This document shows, in pieces, positions 1-5,603 of a DNA stretch of 11,203 bases (position 1 is its first letter; each line of letters opens with the position of its first letter). The notes beneath the pieces were generated by a model. The model was not told where the DNA came from, made no database searches, and was given only the letters and a program-made list of their open reading frames with translations. A program made the translations under genes and the position numbers. Source of the stretch: Clostridia bacterium. GTDB taxonomy: Bacteria; Bacillota_A; Clostridia; Christensenellales; Aristaeellaceae. The DNA lies in assembly GCA_017530275.1 (NCBI GenBank), contig JAFXMP010000072.1, positions 1-11,203 of the forward strand, in the 5' to 3' direction.

Positions 1-124
1 GCACGCCCAGGCGCTTGCCATTATAAGCCCGCCAGGCTGGTACGCTTACTGTTTCCTGCGCTAAGGCAGGAAATGCTGTCAGGAGCAGCAGAATGATACA
101 CAATACTGAAAACCATTTCTTCAT
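1..124 (-). CDS. Exported solute-binding protein, N-terminal part only (window edge)
   Basis: Only the first 41 codons are inside the window; the gene runs off the left edge. The start is ATG at 124-122 with an AAGGAG box 7-8 bases upstream. The N-terminus is a clear Sec signal peptide: two lysines, a hydrophobic run at residues 5-17, and a likely signal peptidase I site after ALA (residues 20-22). The mature part begins with a stretch containing YNGKRLGV (34-41). That resembles the start of family 3 periplasmic/extracellular binding proteins of amino-acid-type ABC transporters, where a 'dl.GKrvGv' strand opens the first lobe. The protein should therefore be secreted and bind a small solute. 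It starts 15 bases after the stop of the DUF1016-like remnant and probably shares that promoter. The exported nature is well supported; the family rests on eight residues and is tentative. Confidence 0.55.
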   Translation of the reverse strand, partial: MKKWFSVLCIILLLLTAFPALAQETVSVPAWRAYNGKRLGV

Positions 125-139
125 AACAGAACTCCTTTT

Positions 140-274
140 CTATTGCAGGTAATAGAAACGCAGCATCTCGTCATTTACTTTTACAGCCGCCCTTATCTGG
201 CTCTGCTTGAATCGTTTGCCGACTTCTTGAATCCAGTCACGATATGCGCTGTCGCTGGATAGAAGCTTGTTCAT
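140..274 (-). pseudogene. DUF1016/YhcG-like N-terminal remnant (44 codons)
   Basis: A complete small frame from ATG at 274-272 to TAG at 142-140, with a strong GGAGGG box seven bases before the start. The peptide begins MNKLLSSDSAYRDWIQEVGK and ends with an AVKVNDEMLRFYY segment. These match the start of the DUF1016 N-terminal domain (YhcG/PDDEXK nuclease family), where 'sQikAavkvNsEmLrfYW' introduces the first conserved helix. Intact family members are roughly 300-400 residues, so more than 85% is missing. The similarity stops near residue 41, just before the stop, which puts a deletion or rearrangement junction at about 143-155. The remnant retains promoter and RBS and may still be translated. 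A bona fide small protein is possible but less likely. Confidence 0.55.
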
Positions 275-326
275 GGGTTGGCCCTCCATTCATGTATTCT
301 GCAATCGTCAGGGCAATTTCTCATAT

Positions 327-355
327 ATTATACCCGAAAGCCACGAAAGATTCAA
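327..355 (-). promoter_or_regulatory. Sigma-A promoter for the 274-to-1 transcript
   Basis: On the minus strand a TTGAAT -35 box (355-350) and a perfect TATAAT -10 box (332-327) are separated by exactly 17 bases. The predicted transcription start is near 320, about 45 bases before the ATG at 274. It would transcribe the DUF1016-like remnant and then the exported solute-binding protein. Confidence 0.7.
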
Positions 356-469
356 TCTCCGCAATGTTCAATACGCCATTTTCTCACCCTCATGGGACAC
401 AACGGCCATTATACGTCCTGCCCCGTGTGGGTGTCCGGGAAATCTTGTTTTGCCCTGCCTTTTTCTGTT

Positions 470-811
470 CTAAGGAGCCTTTTCCGCAGGAAGGTACTGA
501 ATGGATACGATGGTGACGATGGTCTCCCGTTTTTCCTCTCCCGCCAGGACAACAACCTGATCGCCTTCTTCGTATTCATCGATATCGGCAAGATAGCAGT
601 ATGTTCTGGAGGAATTATCAAATCGAACATTGCAGAAAATCAGATCATCCGGCTTCTTTGCAGGCCTTCCATCAAACAGATAAAGATTCTCACGCATAAA
701 TGCTGTGCGGATACGCTTTGACAGATGGTGTTTTTCAATGAAATCATCCTTGCACAATGAGCCCTTTATCTGCTTGGTATTTCCGTTCTTGTATATGTCT
801 CCGCACCGCAC
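470..811 (-). CDS. Small hypothetical protein, possibly a displaced C-terminal domain
   Basis: An open frame of up to 113 codons ending at TAG 472-470. Its first 13 or so residues come from reading the ISAs1 remnant out of frame, and the GTG at 811 has no RBS, so the true start is unclear. Internal candidates are a TTG near 759 and ATG at 697. The rest looks like real protein: a basic helical part (IEKHHLSKRIRTAFMRENLY) followed by a beta-rich part with TYCYLADIDEYEEGDQVVV. That resembles the small 'tYyYltDd..ikvGD.VvVP' beta-barrel-like module seen at the ends of various clostridial proteins, which usually continues past the point where this one stops. No function is assigned. It may be the tail of a gene whose front was replaced when the ISAs1 fragment arrived. 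Confidence 0.4.
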   Translation of the reverse strand: MRCGDIYKNGNTKQIKGSLCKDDFIEKHHLSKRIRTAFMRENLYLFDGRPAKKPDDLIFCNVRFDNSSRTYCYLADIDEYEEGDQVVVLAGEEKRETIVTIVSIQYLPAEKAP

Positions 812-933
812 AGGATCGCGAACATTCCCAGAAACAGGATGTCCCGTAATGAATACTTGATTGCATTTCCTACCCGATGATCCGGTACTTCTTCCAATAA
901 TTGCAACAATGTCTTTGTTTCTGCTTTTGTCAA
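766..933 (-). pseudogene. ISAs1-family transposase, N-terminal fragment (55 codons)
   Basis: Translation from TTG at 933-931, with a GAGGTGA box upstream, gives 55 residues to TAA at 768-766. The segment LLEEVPDHRVGNAIKYSL followed by RDILFLGMFAILCGAETYT matches the DDE_Tnp_1-associated domain at the front of ISAs1 transposases: 'l..vpDpR......y.l..iL.lal.a.l.Ga...'. Full-length members are about 350-400 residues, and the whole DDE catalytic domain is missing. An in-frame GTG at 942-940 is an alternative start but sits too close to the RBS. The junction with foreign sequence lies around 770-785. The right-hand IS end should lie in 934-990; no terminal inverted repeat partner was found because the other end is gone. 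Confidence 0.72.
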
Positions 934-992
934 AGTAATCACCTCACCTTATTACTTTGACATCCTACGCCTAAATTCCTTTTGGTAATAAA

Positions 993-1010
993 ATTGTAAT
1001 ATTATTGTAA
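993..1010. promoter_or_regulatory. Tandem ATTGTAA direct repeats, 11-bp period (candidate activator site)
   Basis: Two identical ATTGTAA heptamers (993-999 and 1004-1010) are spaced 11 bases start to start, one helical turn. They end 45 bases before the -35 box of the RiPP promoter. Tandem sites in this arrangement are typical of response-regulator or activator binding. The region is AT-rich, so chance is possible, and no regulator is encoded nearby. Confidence 0.3.
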
Positions 1011-1013
1011 CTT

Positions 1014-1030
1014 AATCGCAATAAGCGATT
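1014..1030. promoter_or_regulatory. Inverted repeat AATCGC-N5-GCGATT upstream of the RiPP promoter
   Basis: A perfect 6-bp inverted repeat with a 5-base centre, lying 26 bases before the -35 box at 1056. Position and symmetry fit a dimeric regulator operator. It could equally be a weak hairpin left from the neighbouring mobile element. Confidence 0.3.
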
Positions 1031-1055
1031 GCCCTGGCGACGGTGAATTGCGCCC

Positions 1056-1084
1056 TTGACGCGCGACAGCGCACGCTGTATAAT
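1056..1084 (+). promoter_or_regulatory. Sigma-A promoter of the RiPP cassette
   Basis: TTGACG (-35, 1056-1061), a 17-base spacer, then perfect TATAAT (-10, 1079-1084). The predicted transcription start is near 1091, so the leader before the ATG at 1115 is only about 24 bases and consists mostly of the RBS AAGGAGG (1099-1105). Expression is expected to be strong once activated. Confidence 0.85.
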
Positions 1085-1114
1085 CATGGAAAAGAAAAAA
1101 GGAGGGCCCGCATC

Positions 1115-1516
1115 ATGACGGACAACCTGAAAAAGTTTCTGGAAGAAGCGAGCAGGGACGCAGACCTGGCCGAGCAGATAAACACCACCCAAACCATCGA
1201 TGCCGTTATCTCTCTGGCCAGGGAAAAGGGATATGAACTGACGGAAAACGACCTGAAAAAGCCTGTAGATTCCGTCAGGCAACTGCTTGACGAAAACGAG
1301 CTGGATGCCGTGGCAGGCGGAAAAGCATGCGCCTGCGTTTTCGGCGGCGGCGGCGAAGCCAGCAATTACTACAAATCCAGGGATATGACCTGCGCGTGCG
1401 TTATGACTGGCGTAGGCTATGGCGCGGACAAAACAGACGCAGACAATACGCCGGTCCGCTGCGTTTGCGTAGGCGCCGGCGCTGGCGACCTTTGCGTTCT
1501 GCATTCGGATAAGTGA
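1115..1516 (+). CDS. Nif11-leader RiPP precursor peptide with three Cys-X-Cys modules
   Basis: A 133-residue precursor of a ribosomally made, modified peptide. The start is ATG 1115, nine bases after AAGGAGG; the frame is open further upstream, but that part overlaps the promoter. Residues 1-69 are a Nif11-type leader (TIGR03798 family): FLEEASRDADLAEQI helix, SLAREKGYELTENDL, then ENELDAVAGG with the double-glycine cleavage site at 68-69. The predicted core (70-133) is 64 residues with seven cysteines at 72, 74, 93, 95, 116, 118 and 127. They form three modules: ACACVFGGGG, TCACVMTGVG and RCVCVGAGAG, each a CxCV motif followed by Gly-rich sequence, spaced 21 and 23 residues apart. The radical SAM gene follows 55 bases later. 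Leader and pairing mark it as the substrate of that enzyme, with Cys-based thioether links the likely product. The final structure and bioactivity are unknown. Cleavage would need a C39-type peptidase, not found here. Confidence 0.94.
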   Translation: MTDNLKKFLEEASRDADLAEQINTTQTIDAVISLAREKGYELTENDLKKPVDSVRQLLDENELDAVAGGKACACVFGGGGEASNYYKSRDMTCACVMTGVGYGADKTDADNTPVRCVCVGAGAGDLCVLHSDK

Positions 1517-1571
1517 AACGAGCGATGCTTCGGGTACAGGGGCTTTTGAGCAATCAGCAGGAGACAGCCGT

Positions 1572-3032
1572 ATGTATTACAAGCTAAAGCCGCAATACCG
1601 GCTGCGGGGCTGGGACAAGCTGCCTTGCGCCATCGAGGACAGGCAGAAGCACAGCGTCCGGTTTATCAGCCCCCTTAAGATGGAGACACTGAAGCTGTGC
1701 ACCGGCACGATCGACCTGAGCCTTGTGCTGATCCCGGAAGAAATCCGCCAGTTGATCCCGGAATTGGAAAAAGAGGAACTGATCGTTCCCTGCCAGCCGG
1801 GAGACGGCATCCTTCCCATTCAGGAATACCGTCAGTATCCCTGCCGGTATATCCAAACGGCCCACTGGTCCGTTACAGGCGGCTGCAACTACCGGTGCAA
1901 ACACTGCTACATGTCCGCCCCGGAAGCCAGATTCGGCCAGCTGGACCGGGGGACCGTCCTGCGCATGGCCCGGGAAATCGCGGACTGCGGTATCATGAAC
2001 GTTTCCCTCACCGGCGGCGAACCGCTGATCCGCCCGGATTTTCTGGATATCGTGGATACGCTGCTGGAAGGCGGCGTCCGTATTACGCAGATCTATTCCA
2101 ACGGCGCGCTGGTGAACGAATCGCTGCTTCAAGCGCTGGACAGGCGAAACATCCATCCCGAATTCAATATGAGCTTTGACGGCGTCGGCTGGCACGACTG
2201 GCTTCGGGGCGTCCCCGGGGCGGAGGAAGCCGTGGACCGTGCTTTTTGCCTGTGCCGGGATATGGGCTTCCCCACCGGGGCTGAAATGTGCATTCATCGG
2301 GCCAATCTGCACACCCTGCGGGCAACCATGAACCACCTGCGGAACGTGGGCTGCCGCTGGGTCAAAACCTGCCCGGTTGCCGATGCGGGCGAATGGCGCA
2401 AAAACGGCTATGGGGAATCCATCGGCATCCGGGAGCTGTTTCAGGCGTATTTGGATTATATTCCCCAGTATTATGAAGACGGCATGCCCGTGTCCATCAT
2501 GCTGGGCGGTTTTTTTTCCGCCAGACCCGATCAGCCGCAGGAATACGACGTGCCTTTGTACCATCTTCCCACGGAGCCTGGAAAATGCGTGGTGTGTGCC
2601 CACGCCCGCCATGTCATGTATATCTCTCCGGAGGGCCGCGCCCTGCCCTGTATGAGCCTGACCGGCTCCAGCGCGCAGGAGCGGTTCCCGCTGATCCCGG
2701 ATATGGGCCTGGCCCGGTGTATCACCGATTCACGCTACATGGACTTTATCGATACGCGGGCGGATCAGGTGCTGGCGCACAACCCGGAATGTACGCGCTG
2801 TGAATTCCGCCTGTGGTGCCAGGGGGGATGCAGAGCGTCCGGCCTGGCAGATTCCGGTGATTTGAATGATCTGCTCTGCCGCGATCCCGCCAGCTGCGAG
2901 CTGTTCCGCGGCGGCTGGATCGCAAAAATCATGCGGCTGATGCAGCGAATCATGCCCGGGGCCGAGAGCCTCCTGCTGAAAGACGAATACTGGAAAGCTC
3001 AAAGCTCCGATCCCCCCTATGTCATGGGCTGA
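1572..3032 (+). CDS. Radical SAM/SPASM RiPP maturase (Nif11-class)
   Basis: A 486-residue cytoplasmic Fe-S enzyme that should install radical-derived cross-links in the adjacent precursor. ATG 1572 follows an AGGAGA box by seven bases. Residues 1-95 look like a PqqD-like, leader-binding (RRE) winged-helix region. The radical SAM core starts at about 97 with C105-x3-C109-x2-C112 (CNYRCKHC), which holds the catalytic 4Fe-4S cluster, and GGEP at 148-151, which contacts SAM. The C-terminal SPASM domain has C339, C342, a G-x4-C at C360, then C407-x2-C410-x5-C416-x3-C420 and C436 and C442, enough for two auxiliary 4Fe-4S clusters. This layout matches ranthipeptide/sactipeptide and other peptide-modifying SPASM enzymes; TIGR04064 and TIGR04103 are the named Nif11-peptide maturase families to test. 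The tail (445-486) is a basic helix plus a flexible end. Enzyme class is near certain; exact chemistry is inferred. Confidence 0.96.
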   Translation: MYYKLKPQYRLRGWDKLPCAIEDRQKHSVRFISPLKMETLKLCTGTIDLSLVLIPEEIRQLIPELEKEELIVPCQPGDGILPIQEYRQYPCRYIQTAHWSVTGGCNYRCKHCYMSAPEARFGQLDRGTVLRMAREIADCGIMNVSLTGGEPLIRPDFLDIVDTLLEGGVRITQIYSNGALVNESLLQALDRRNIHPEFNMSFDGVGWHDWLRGVPGAEEAVDRAFCLCRDMGFPTGAEMCIHRANLHTLRATMNHLRNVGCRWVKTCPVADAGEWRKNGYGESIGIRELFQAYLDYIPQYYEDGMPVSIMLGGFFSARPDQPQEYDVPLYHLPTEPGKCVVCAHARHVMYISPEGRALPCMSLTGSSAQERFPLIPDMGLARCITDSRYMDFIDTRADQVLAHNPECTRCEFRLWCQGGCRASGLADSGDLNDLLCRDPASCELFRGGWIAKIMRLMQRIMPGAESLLLKDEYWKAQSSDPPYVMG

Positions 3033-3049
3033 CCTGCGCCGACGGCGCC

Positions 3050-3178
3050 ATGGTTTTTGAGTCCGAAAAAGGGTTTGTGATTTTTACCCTTCAGGACGGA
3101 ACGCTTTCCATGAAATTCAACATGGGCGAGGCTGCTGCCATCCTTTACCTGTTCCGGGCCGAAGCGCCGGAAGAATAA
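3050..3178 (+). CDS. Possible 42-residue protein after the RiPP maturase
   Basis: ATG 3050 to TAA 3176-3178, beginning 17 bases after the maturase stop and in a different frame. The peptide contains GFVIFTLQDGTLSMKF, a beta-hairpin-like stretch, followed by a helix GEAAAILYLFRAEAPEE. It reads like a small folded protein rather than random sequence. Weak points are that no Shine-Dalgarno box precedes the ATG, and a minus-strand frame with a good RBS overlaps it (3241-3017). If real, it would be the third gene of the RiPP transcript. It is too short for an RRE domain or an immunity membrane protein. The family is not recognised. Confidence 0.35.
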   Translation: MVFESEKGFVIFTLQDGTLSMKFNMGEAAAILYLFRAEAPEE

Positions 3179-3263
3179 AAGTAATGCGGGAAGCGAGATG
3201 AATAAGGCGAGACTGATTTCATCGAGAGAGAATTCAGGCATGGCTACCTCCTACCATTTGAGA

Positions 3264-3614
3264 TTATCGTTCAAAAGAAGGCTTCCGGGCCTCCTTGGCT
3301 TGGGGCGGCTGTCCGTTATGTTCACGCATGACCTGACGCAGCAGCTCCCGAAGGGGAAGCCGATCCTCTGTTTTGACTTCCCGGCCTGATTTTGCGTCTT
3401 CTCTTATTTCTTTTCTCCATTTGCACGTACTATTTATTTTGGACTTTTCGCTCTGAATCCCTTATCCGCTCTATTTCTCTTCATTTTTCCACTGGCGAAG
3501 TCGGGTGATTTGGTCGAATACTATTACCGGATCGTATATGTCCATCATCTCTGTTATATACACTGGTATTCTGCCCTGCTCTGTGCTATAATTCCTTCCG
3601 GTATAGTTTGTCAT
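3264..3614 (-). pseudogene. Decayed transposase-like gene (IS1182-type N-terminus)
   Basis: Minus-strand translation from ATG 3614-3612 (or the TTG just before it) gives 47 residues to TAG at 3473-3471. They include YTGRNYSTEQGRIPVY and MMDIYDPVIVFDQI, which resemble the first residues of IS1182-group transposases (a short 'ySt.QGriPvyl...ldi.DPvl.FD' lead-in before the DUF772 helices). After two more stops the reading resumes in another frame to TAA at 3266-3264, with segments such as REDAKSGREVKTEDRLPLRE and a basic tail. The 116-odd codons are thus broken by nonsense and frame changes, and all catalytic parts are absent. The TATAAT at 3627-3622 may be a leftover promoter element. The mobile-element origin is moderately supported; the IS family is a guess. 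This entry also describes the 3179-3636 stretch, in which no intact gene is seen. Confidence 0.42.
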
Positions 3615-3636
3615 CAACCTGATTATACCAAAAAAG

Positions 3637-3679
3637 GAAATCTCCCAAGTACTTTCTCTTGAGAGATTTCTGTTTTTTT
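3637..3679. terminator. Bidirectional rho-independent terminator
   Basis: An 8-bp perfect stem (3637-3644 with 3663-3670), one mismatch, then four more pairs (3646-3649 with 3658-3661) close an 8-base loop. On the plus strand a TGTTTTTTT run follows (3671-3679). On the minus strand a CCTTTTTT run follows. It lies 42 bases past the stop of the second permease, so it ends the sugar-transport operon on the minus strand and can also stop plus-strand readthrough from the RiPP cassette. Confidence 0.8.
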
Positions 3680-3720
3680 ATGTCCGTTTTCCAGAGGACT
3701 TTTTTCACAGCCCCTGTTGA

Positions 3721-4560
3721 TTATCCTTTTACCGCGCCCGCGGTCACGCCGTCCATCAGATACCGGTTGAAGAACAGAAACAGCAGGAACACGGGGATCA
3801 GCGACAGGGTGGACATGGCGAACATGGGGCCGAAGTTGGTGCCCTGGGCGTCCGCGAAGCCCTTGATGGCCAGGGATACGGTGTACAGCGCGGGCTTGCT
3901 CAAATAGAGCAGGGGGCCCATGTAATCGTCCCAGATCCAATAGAAGGAAATCACGATGGTGGTGATAATGGACGGGTAAAGCAGGGGCAGCACGATCCGG
4001 GTGAAGATGGAATACTTGTTGCACCCGTCGATCATGGCCGCCTCGTCCAGTTCCTTGGGCAGGCCCCGGATGAACTGCATCATCATATAAATGAAGAAGG
4101 GCCAGCCTAAGAATTTGGGCAGGATCAGCGGAACGAAAGTGCCTACGAAGTTCAGCCGGTTCCAGATGATGTACTGGGGGATCATCAGCACCTGGCCCGG
4201 CAGCAGCATGGTCATGATCATGGCGGTGAACCAGAATTTCCGGCCCTGGAATTTGATCCTTGCCAGCGCGTAGGACACCATGGCGGAGGACAGCACCGTG
4301 CCCAGGGTGCCCAGGCAGGATACGATGATGGAGTTTTTGAAGTAGGTGGCGAAGGTCAGGCTGCCGCTGCCCTGCCAGCCGTTGGGATAGTTTTCAAACA
4401 CCCATTTGGAGGGCAGGAAAGGGGCGTTGTTGCCCAGGATTTCGCTCTTCATTTTGAAGGACGACAGGATCATCCACAGCACCGGGTAAACCATCAGCAG
4501 CCCAAAGGCGACCACGAAAAGGTGGTAAATCGTATTGCGGACGGCGCGTTTCGTTTTCAT
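3721..4560 (-). CDS. Carbohydrate ABC transporter permease, MalG/UgpE type (CUT1)
   Basis: A 279-residue inner-membrane subunit of a binding-protein-dependent sugar importer. ATG 4560-4558 follows a GAGGAGGG box by about seven bases and starts 13 bases after the stop of the first permease, so the two are translated as a pair. About six transmembrane segments are visible (around residues 12-33, 73-98, 108-125, 140-162, 185-208 and 245-265). The EAA loop that docks the ATPase is at 172-192: DEAAMIDGC followed by KYSIFTRIVLPLLYP. The short N-terminus before TM1 and MalG-like ending VTAGAVKG are typical of the second CUT1 permease. No ATPase gene is in the window. In Firmicutes such importers usually borrow a shared MsmK-type ATPase encoded elsewhere. 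The sugar is not readable from the sequence; neighbouring hydrolases suggest plant-wall oligosaccharides. Confidence 0.97.
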   Translation of the reverse strand: MKTKRAVRNTIYHLFVVAFGLLMVYPVLWMILSSFKMKSEILGNNAPFLPSKWVFENYPNGWQGSGSLTFATYFKNSIIVSCLGTLGTVLSSAMVSYALARIKFQGRKFWFTAMIMTMLLPGQVLMIPQYIIWNRLNFVGTFVPLILPKFLGWPFFIYMMMQFIRGLPKELDEAAMIDGCNKYSIFTRIVLPLLYPSIITTIVISFYWIWDDYMGPLLYLSKPALYTVSLAIKGFADAQGTNFGPMFAMSTLSLIPVFLLFLFFNRYLMDGVTAGAVKG

Positions 4561-4573
4561 CAGTTCGCCCTCC

Positions 4574-5488
4574 TCAATTCTCGTAGAACGTCCAATGGGA
4601 CGAGGTTTTGAAAATGACGCCCGTAATCGCCGCCATGATGAGCAGCATCACCCAGCTTTCGGCGCAGGCGTAGCCCATGCGCTGATAGGAGAAGCCCTCC
4701 TTGAAGATGTTCAGGGCGATGTAGTTGGTGGCGTAATTGGGCCCGCCGTCGGTGATGATTTGGGCCTGGGTGAAGGTCATGAAGCCGGAAATCAGCTGCA
4801 TGATCAGGTTGAACAGAATGATGGGCGACAGAATGGGCAGGGTAATGGAAAAGAACCGCTGCACCGCGCTGGCTCCGTCGATTTCCGCGGCTTCGTAGTA
4901 ATCCCGGGGAATCTGCTTTAAGCCGGAGGCGAAAATGAGCATGGAGGAGCCGAACTGCCAGGCGTTGCACAGCACCAGGGGCACGAAAGCCCACACGGTG
5001 GAGCCGAAGAAGCTGAAATTCTTGACCCCCATGGCTTTGATCAGCGTCACCACGGGTCCGCGGCTGCCGAACAATTGCTTCCATACCAGCGCTACGGCCA
5101 CCGAGCCGCCGATCAGAGAAGGAATATAATAAACCGCCCGGTAAAAGCCCTGCAATTTTGTTGGCTTGGTGAGCAGCATGGCCACCATCAGGGCGAAAAC
5201 CAGCTTCAGCGGTACGCCGATGATTACATACTGAATCGTCACCAGCAGGGAATTGCCGAAGGTGGCATCTTTCATGAGGTCGGCAAAGTTTTTCAGCCCC
5301 ACCCACACCGGCTCCGCGGCGATTTTATAATTGCAGAAGGAATAGTACAAGGACAGCGCCATGGGGATCATGGTCAGGCACAGAAAGCTGATCACGAAGG
5401 GGGCGGCAAAGAAATAGCCCACCACGTTCTCATTTTGCAGGAAGCTGCCCTTTCTTCCGGCGCTTCGCCCGGCTTTTGCGGCTTGCAT
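4574..5488 (-). CDS. Carbohydrate ABC transporter permease, MalF/UgpA type (CUT1)
   Basis: A 304-residue membrane subunit, partner of the downstream permease. The start is set at ATG 5488-5486 because a perfect AAAGGAGG box lies eight bases upstream. The frame is open 16 codons further to 5536, but that would run through the RBS up to the stem-loop. A basic N-terminal tail (residues 2-14) precedes TM1 (about 23-45). The conserved 'PWVGLKNF'-like motif of UgpA/MalF proteins appears as VWVGLKNFADL at 61-71. The EAA loop is at 199-220: YYEAAEIDGASAVQRFF then ITLPILSP. The remaining transmembrane segments follow the usual six-helix pattern. It lies 115 bases after the binding-protein gene, with an intercistronic stem-loop between them. 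Confidence 0.97.
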   Translation of the reverse strand: MQAAKAGRSAGRKGSFLQNENVVGYFFAAPFVISFLCLTMIPMALSLYYSFCNYKIAAEPVWVGLKNFADLMKDATFGNSLLVTIQYVIIGVPLKLVFALMVAMLLTKPTKLQGFYRAVYYIPSLIGGSVAVALVWKQLFGSRGPVVTLIKAMGVKNFSFFGSTVWAFVPLVLCNAWQFGSSMLIFASGLKQIPRDYYEAAEIDGASAVQRFFSITLPILSPIILFNLIMQLISGFMTFTQAQIITDGGPNYATNYIALNIFKEGFSYQRMGYACAESWVMLLIMAAITGVIFKTSSHWTFYEN

Positions 5489-5537
5489 CGCGTGACCTCC
5501 TTTGGTCAGTCGTTTCTTCATTGAGCGCTTAAACAAG

Positions 5538-5568
5538 GGGCACCCTGAAGGAAAGTATCAGGGTGCCC
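5538..5568 (-). terminator. Intercistronic stem-loop between binding protein and permeases
   Basis: A perfect 11-bp stem (5538-5548 with 5558-5568) around a 9-base loop, GC-rich, 35 bases after the binding-protein stop. On the minus strand it is followed only by CTTGTTT, a poor T-run, so it is more likely a partial terminator or 3'-end protector than a full stop. As in other sugar operons, this would leave more binding protein than permease. Confidence 0.65.
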
Positions 5569-5603
5569 AAATTTTGGCCGGACTTATAGCCCTGAACGCC
5601 GGA

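Noticed and set aside
276..371. Minus-strand coding-like stretch interrupted by TGA at 323-321, suggesting recoding
   Set aside because: The peptide on both sides of TGA reads smoothly, but the stretch coincides with the TATAAT/TTGAAT promoter. Other genes here end normally at TGA, so recoding is unlikely and decay or chance is simpler.
1415..1423. GYG in the core as a spliceotide (XYG) excision motif
   Set aside because: Spliceotide maturation needs PlpX-type enzymes and usually an M/X-Y-G context in cyanobacterial-type precursors. Here GYG occurs once, while the repeated, conserved feature is CxCV.
971..1504. 177-codon minus-strand frame over the RiPP precursor
   Set aside because: Complement of the Nif11 leader and Gly-rich core; it runs through the plus-strand promoter and has no recognisable domain.
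1517..1571. Attenuator or terminator between precursor and maturase
   Set aside because: No stable stem with a T-run was found in the 55-base gap. The higher precursor expression common in RiPP operons is not explained by a visible hairpin here.
3017..3241. 74-codon minus-strand frame with a good AGGAGG box
   Set aside because: The RBS is attractive and the first 25 residues look hydrophobic, but the rest runs antisense through the 42-codon ORF and the maturase stop. It may be a leftover start of a mobile-element gene. Not kept as a gene, but it weakens the 42-codon call.
3198..3389. 63-codon plus-strand frame
   Set aside because: It overlaps the better-supported minus-strand remnant frame (3264 onward), has only a weak RBS, and has an Arg/Leu-rich composition without domain signal.
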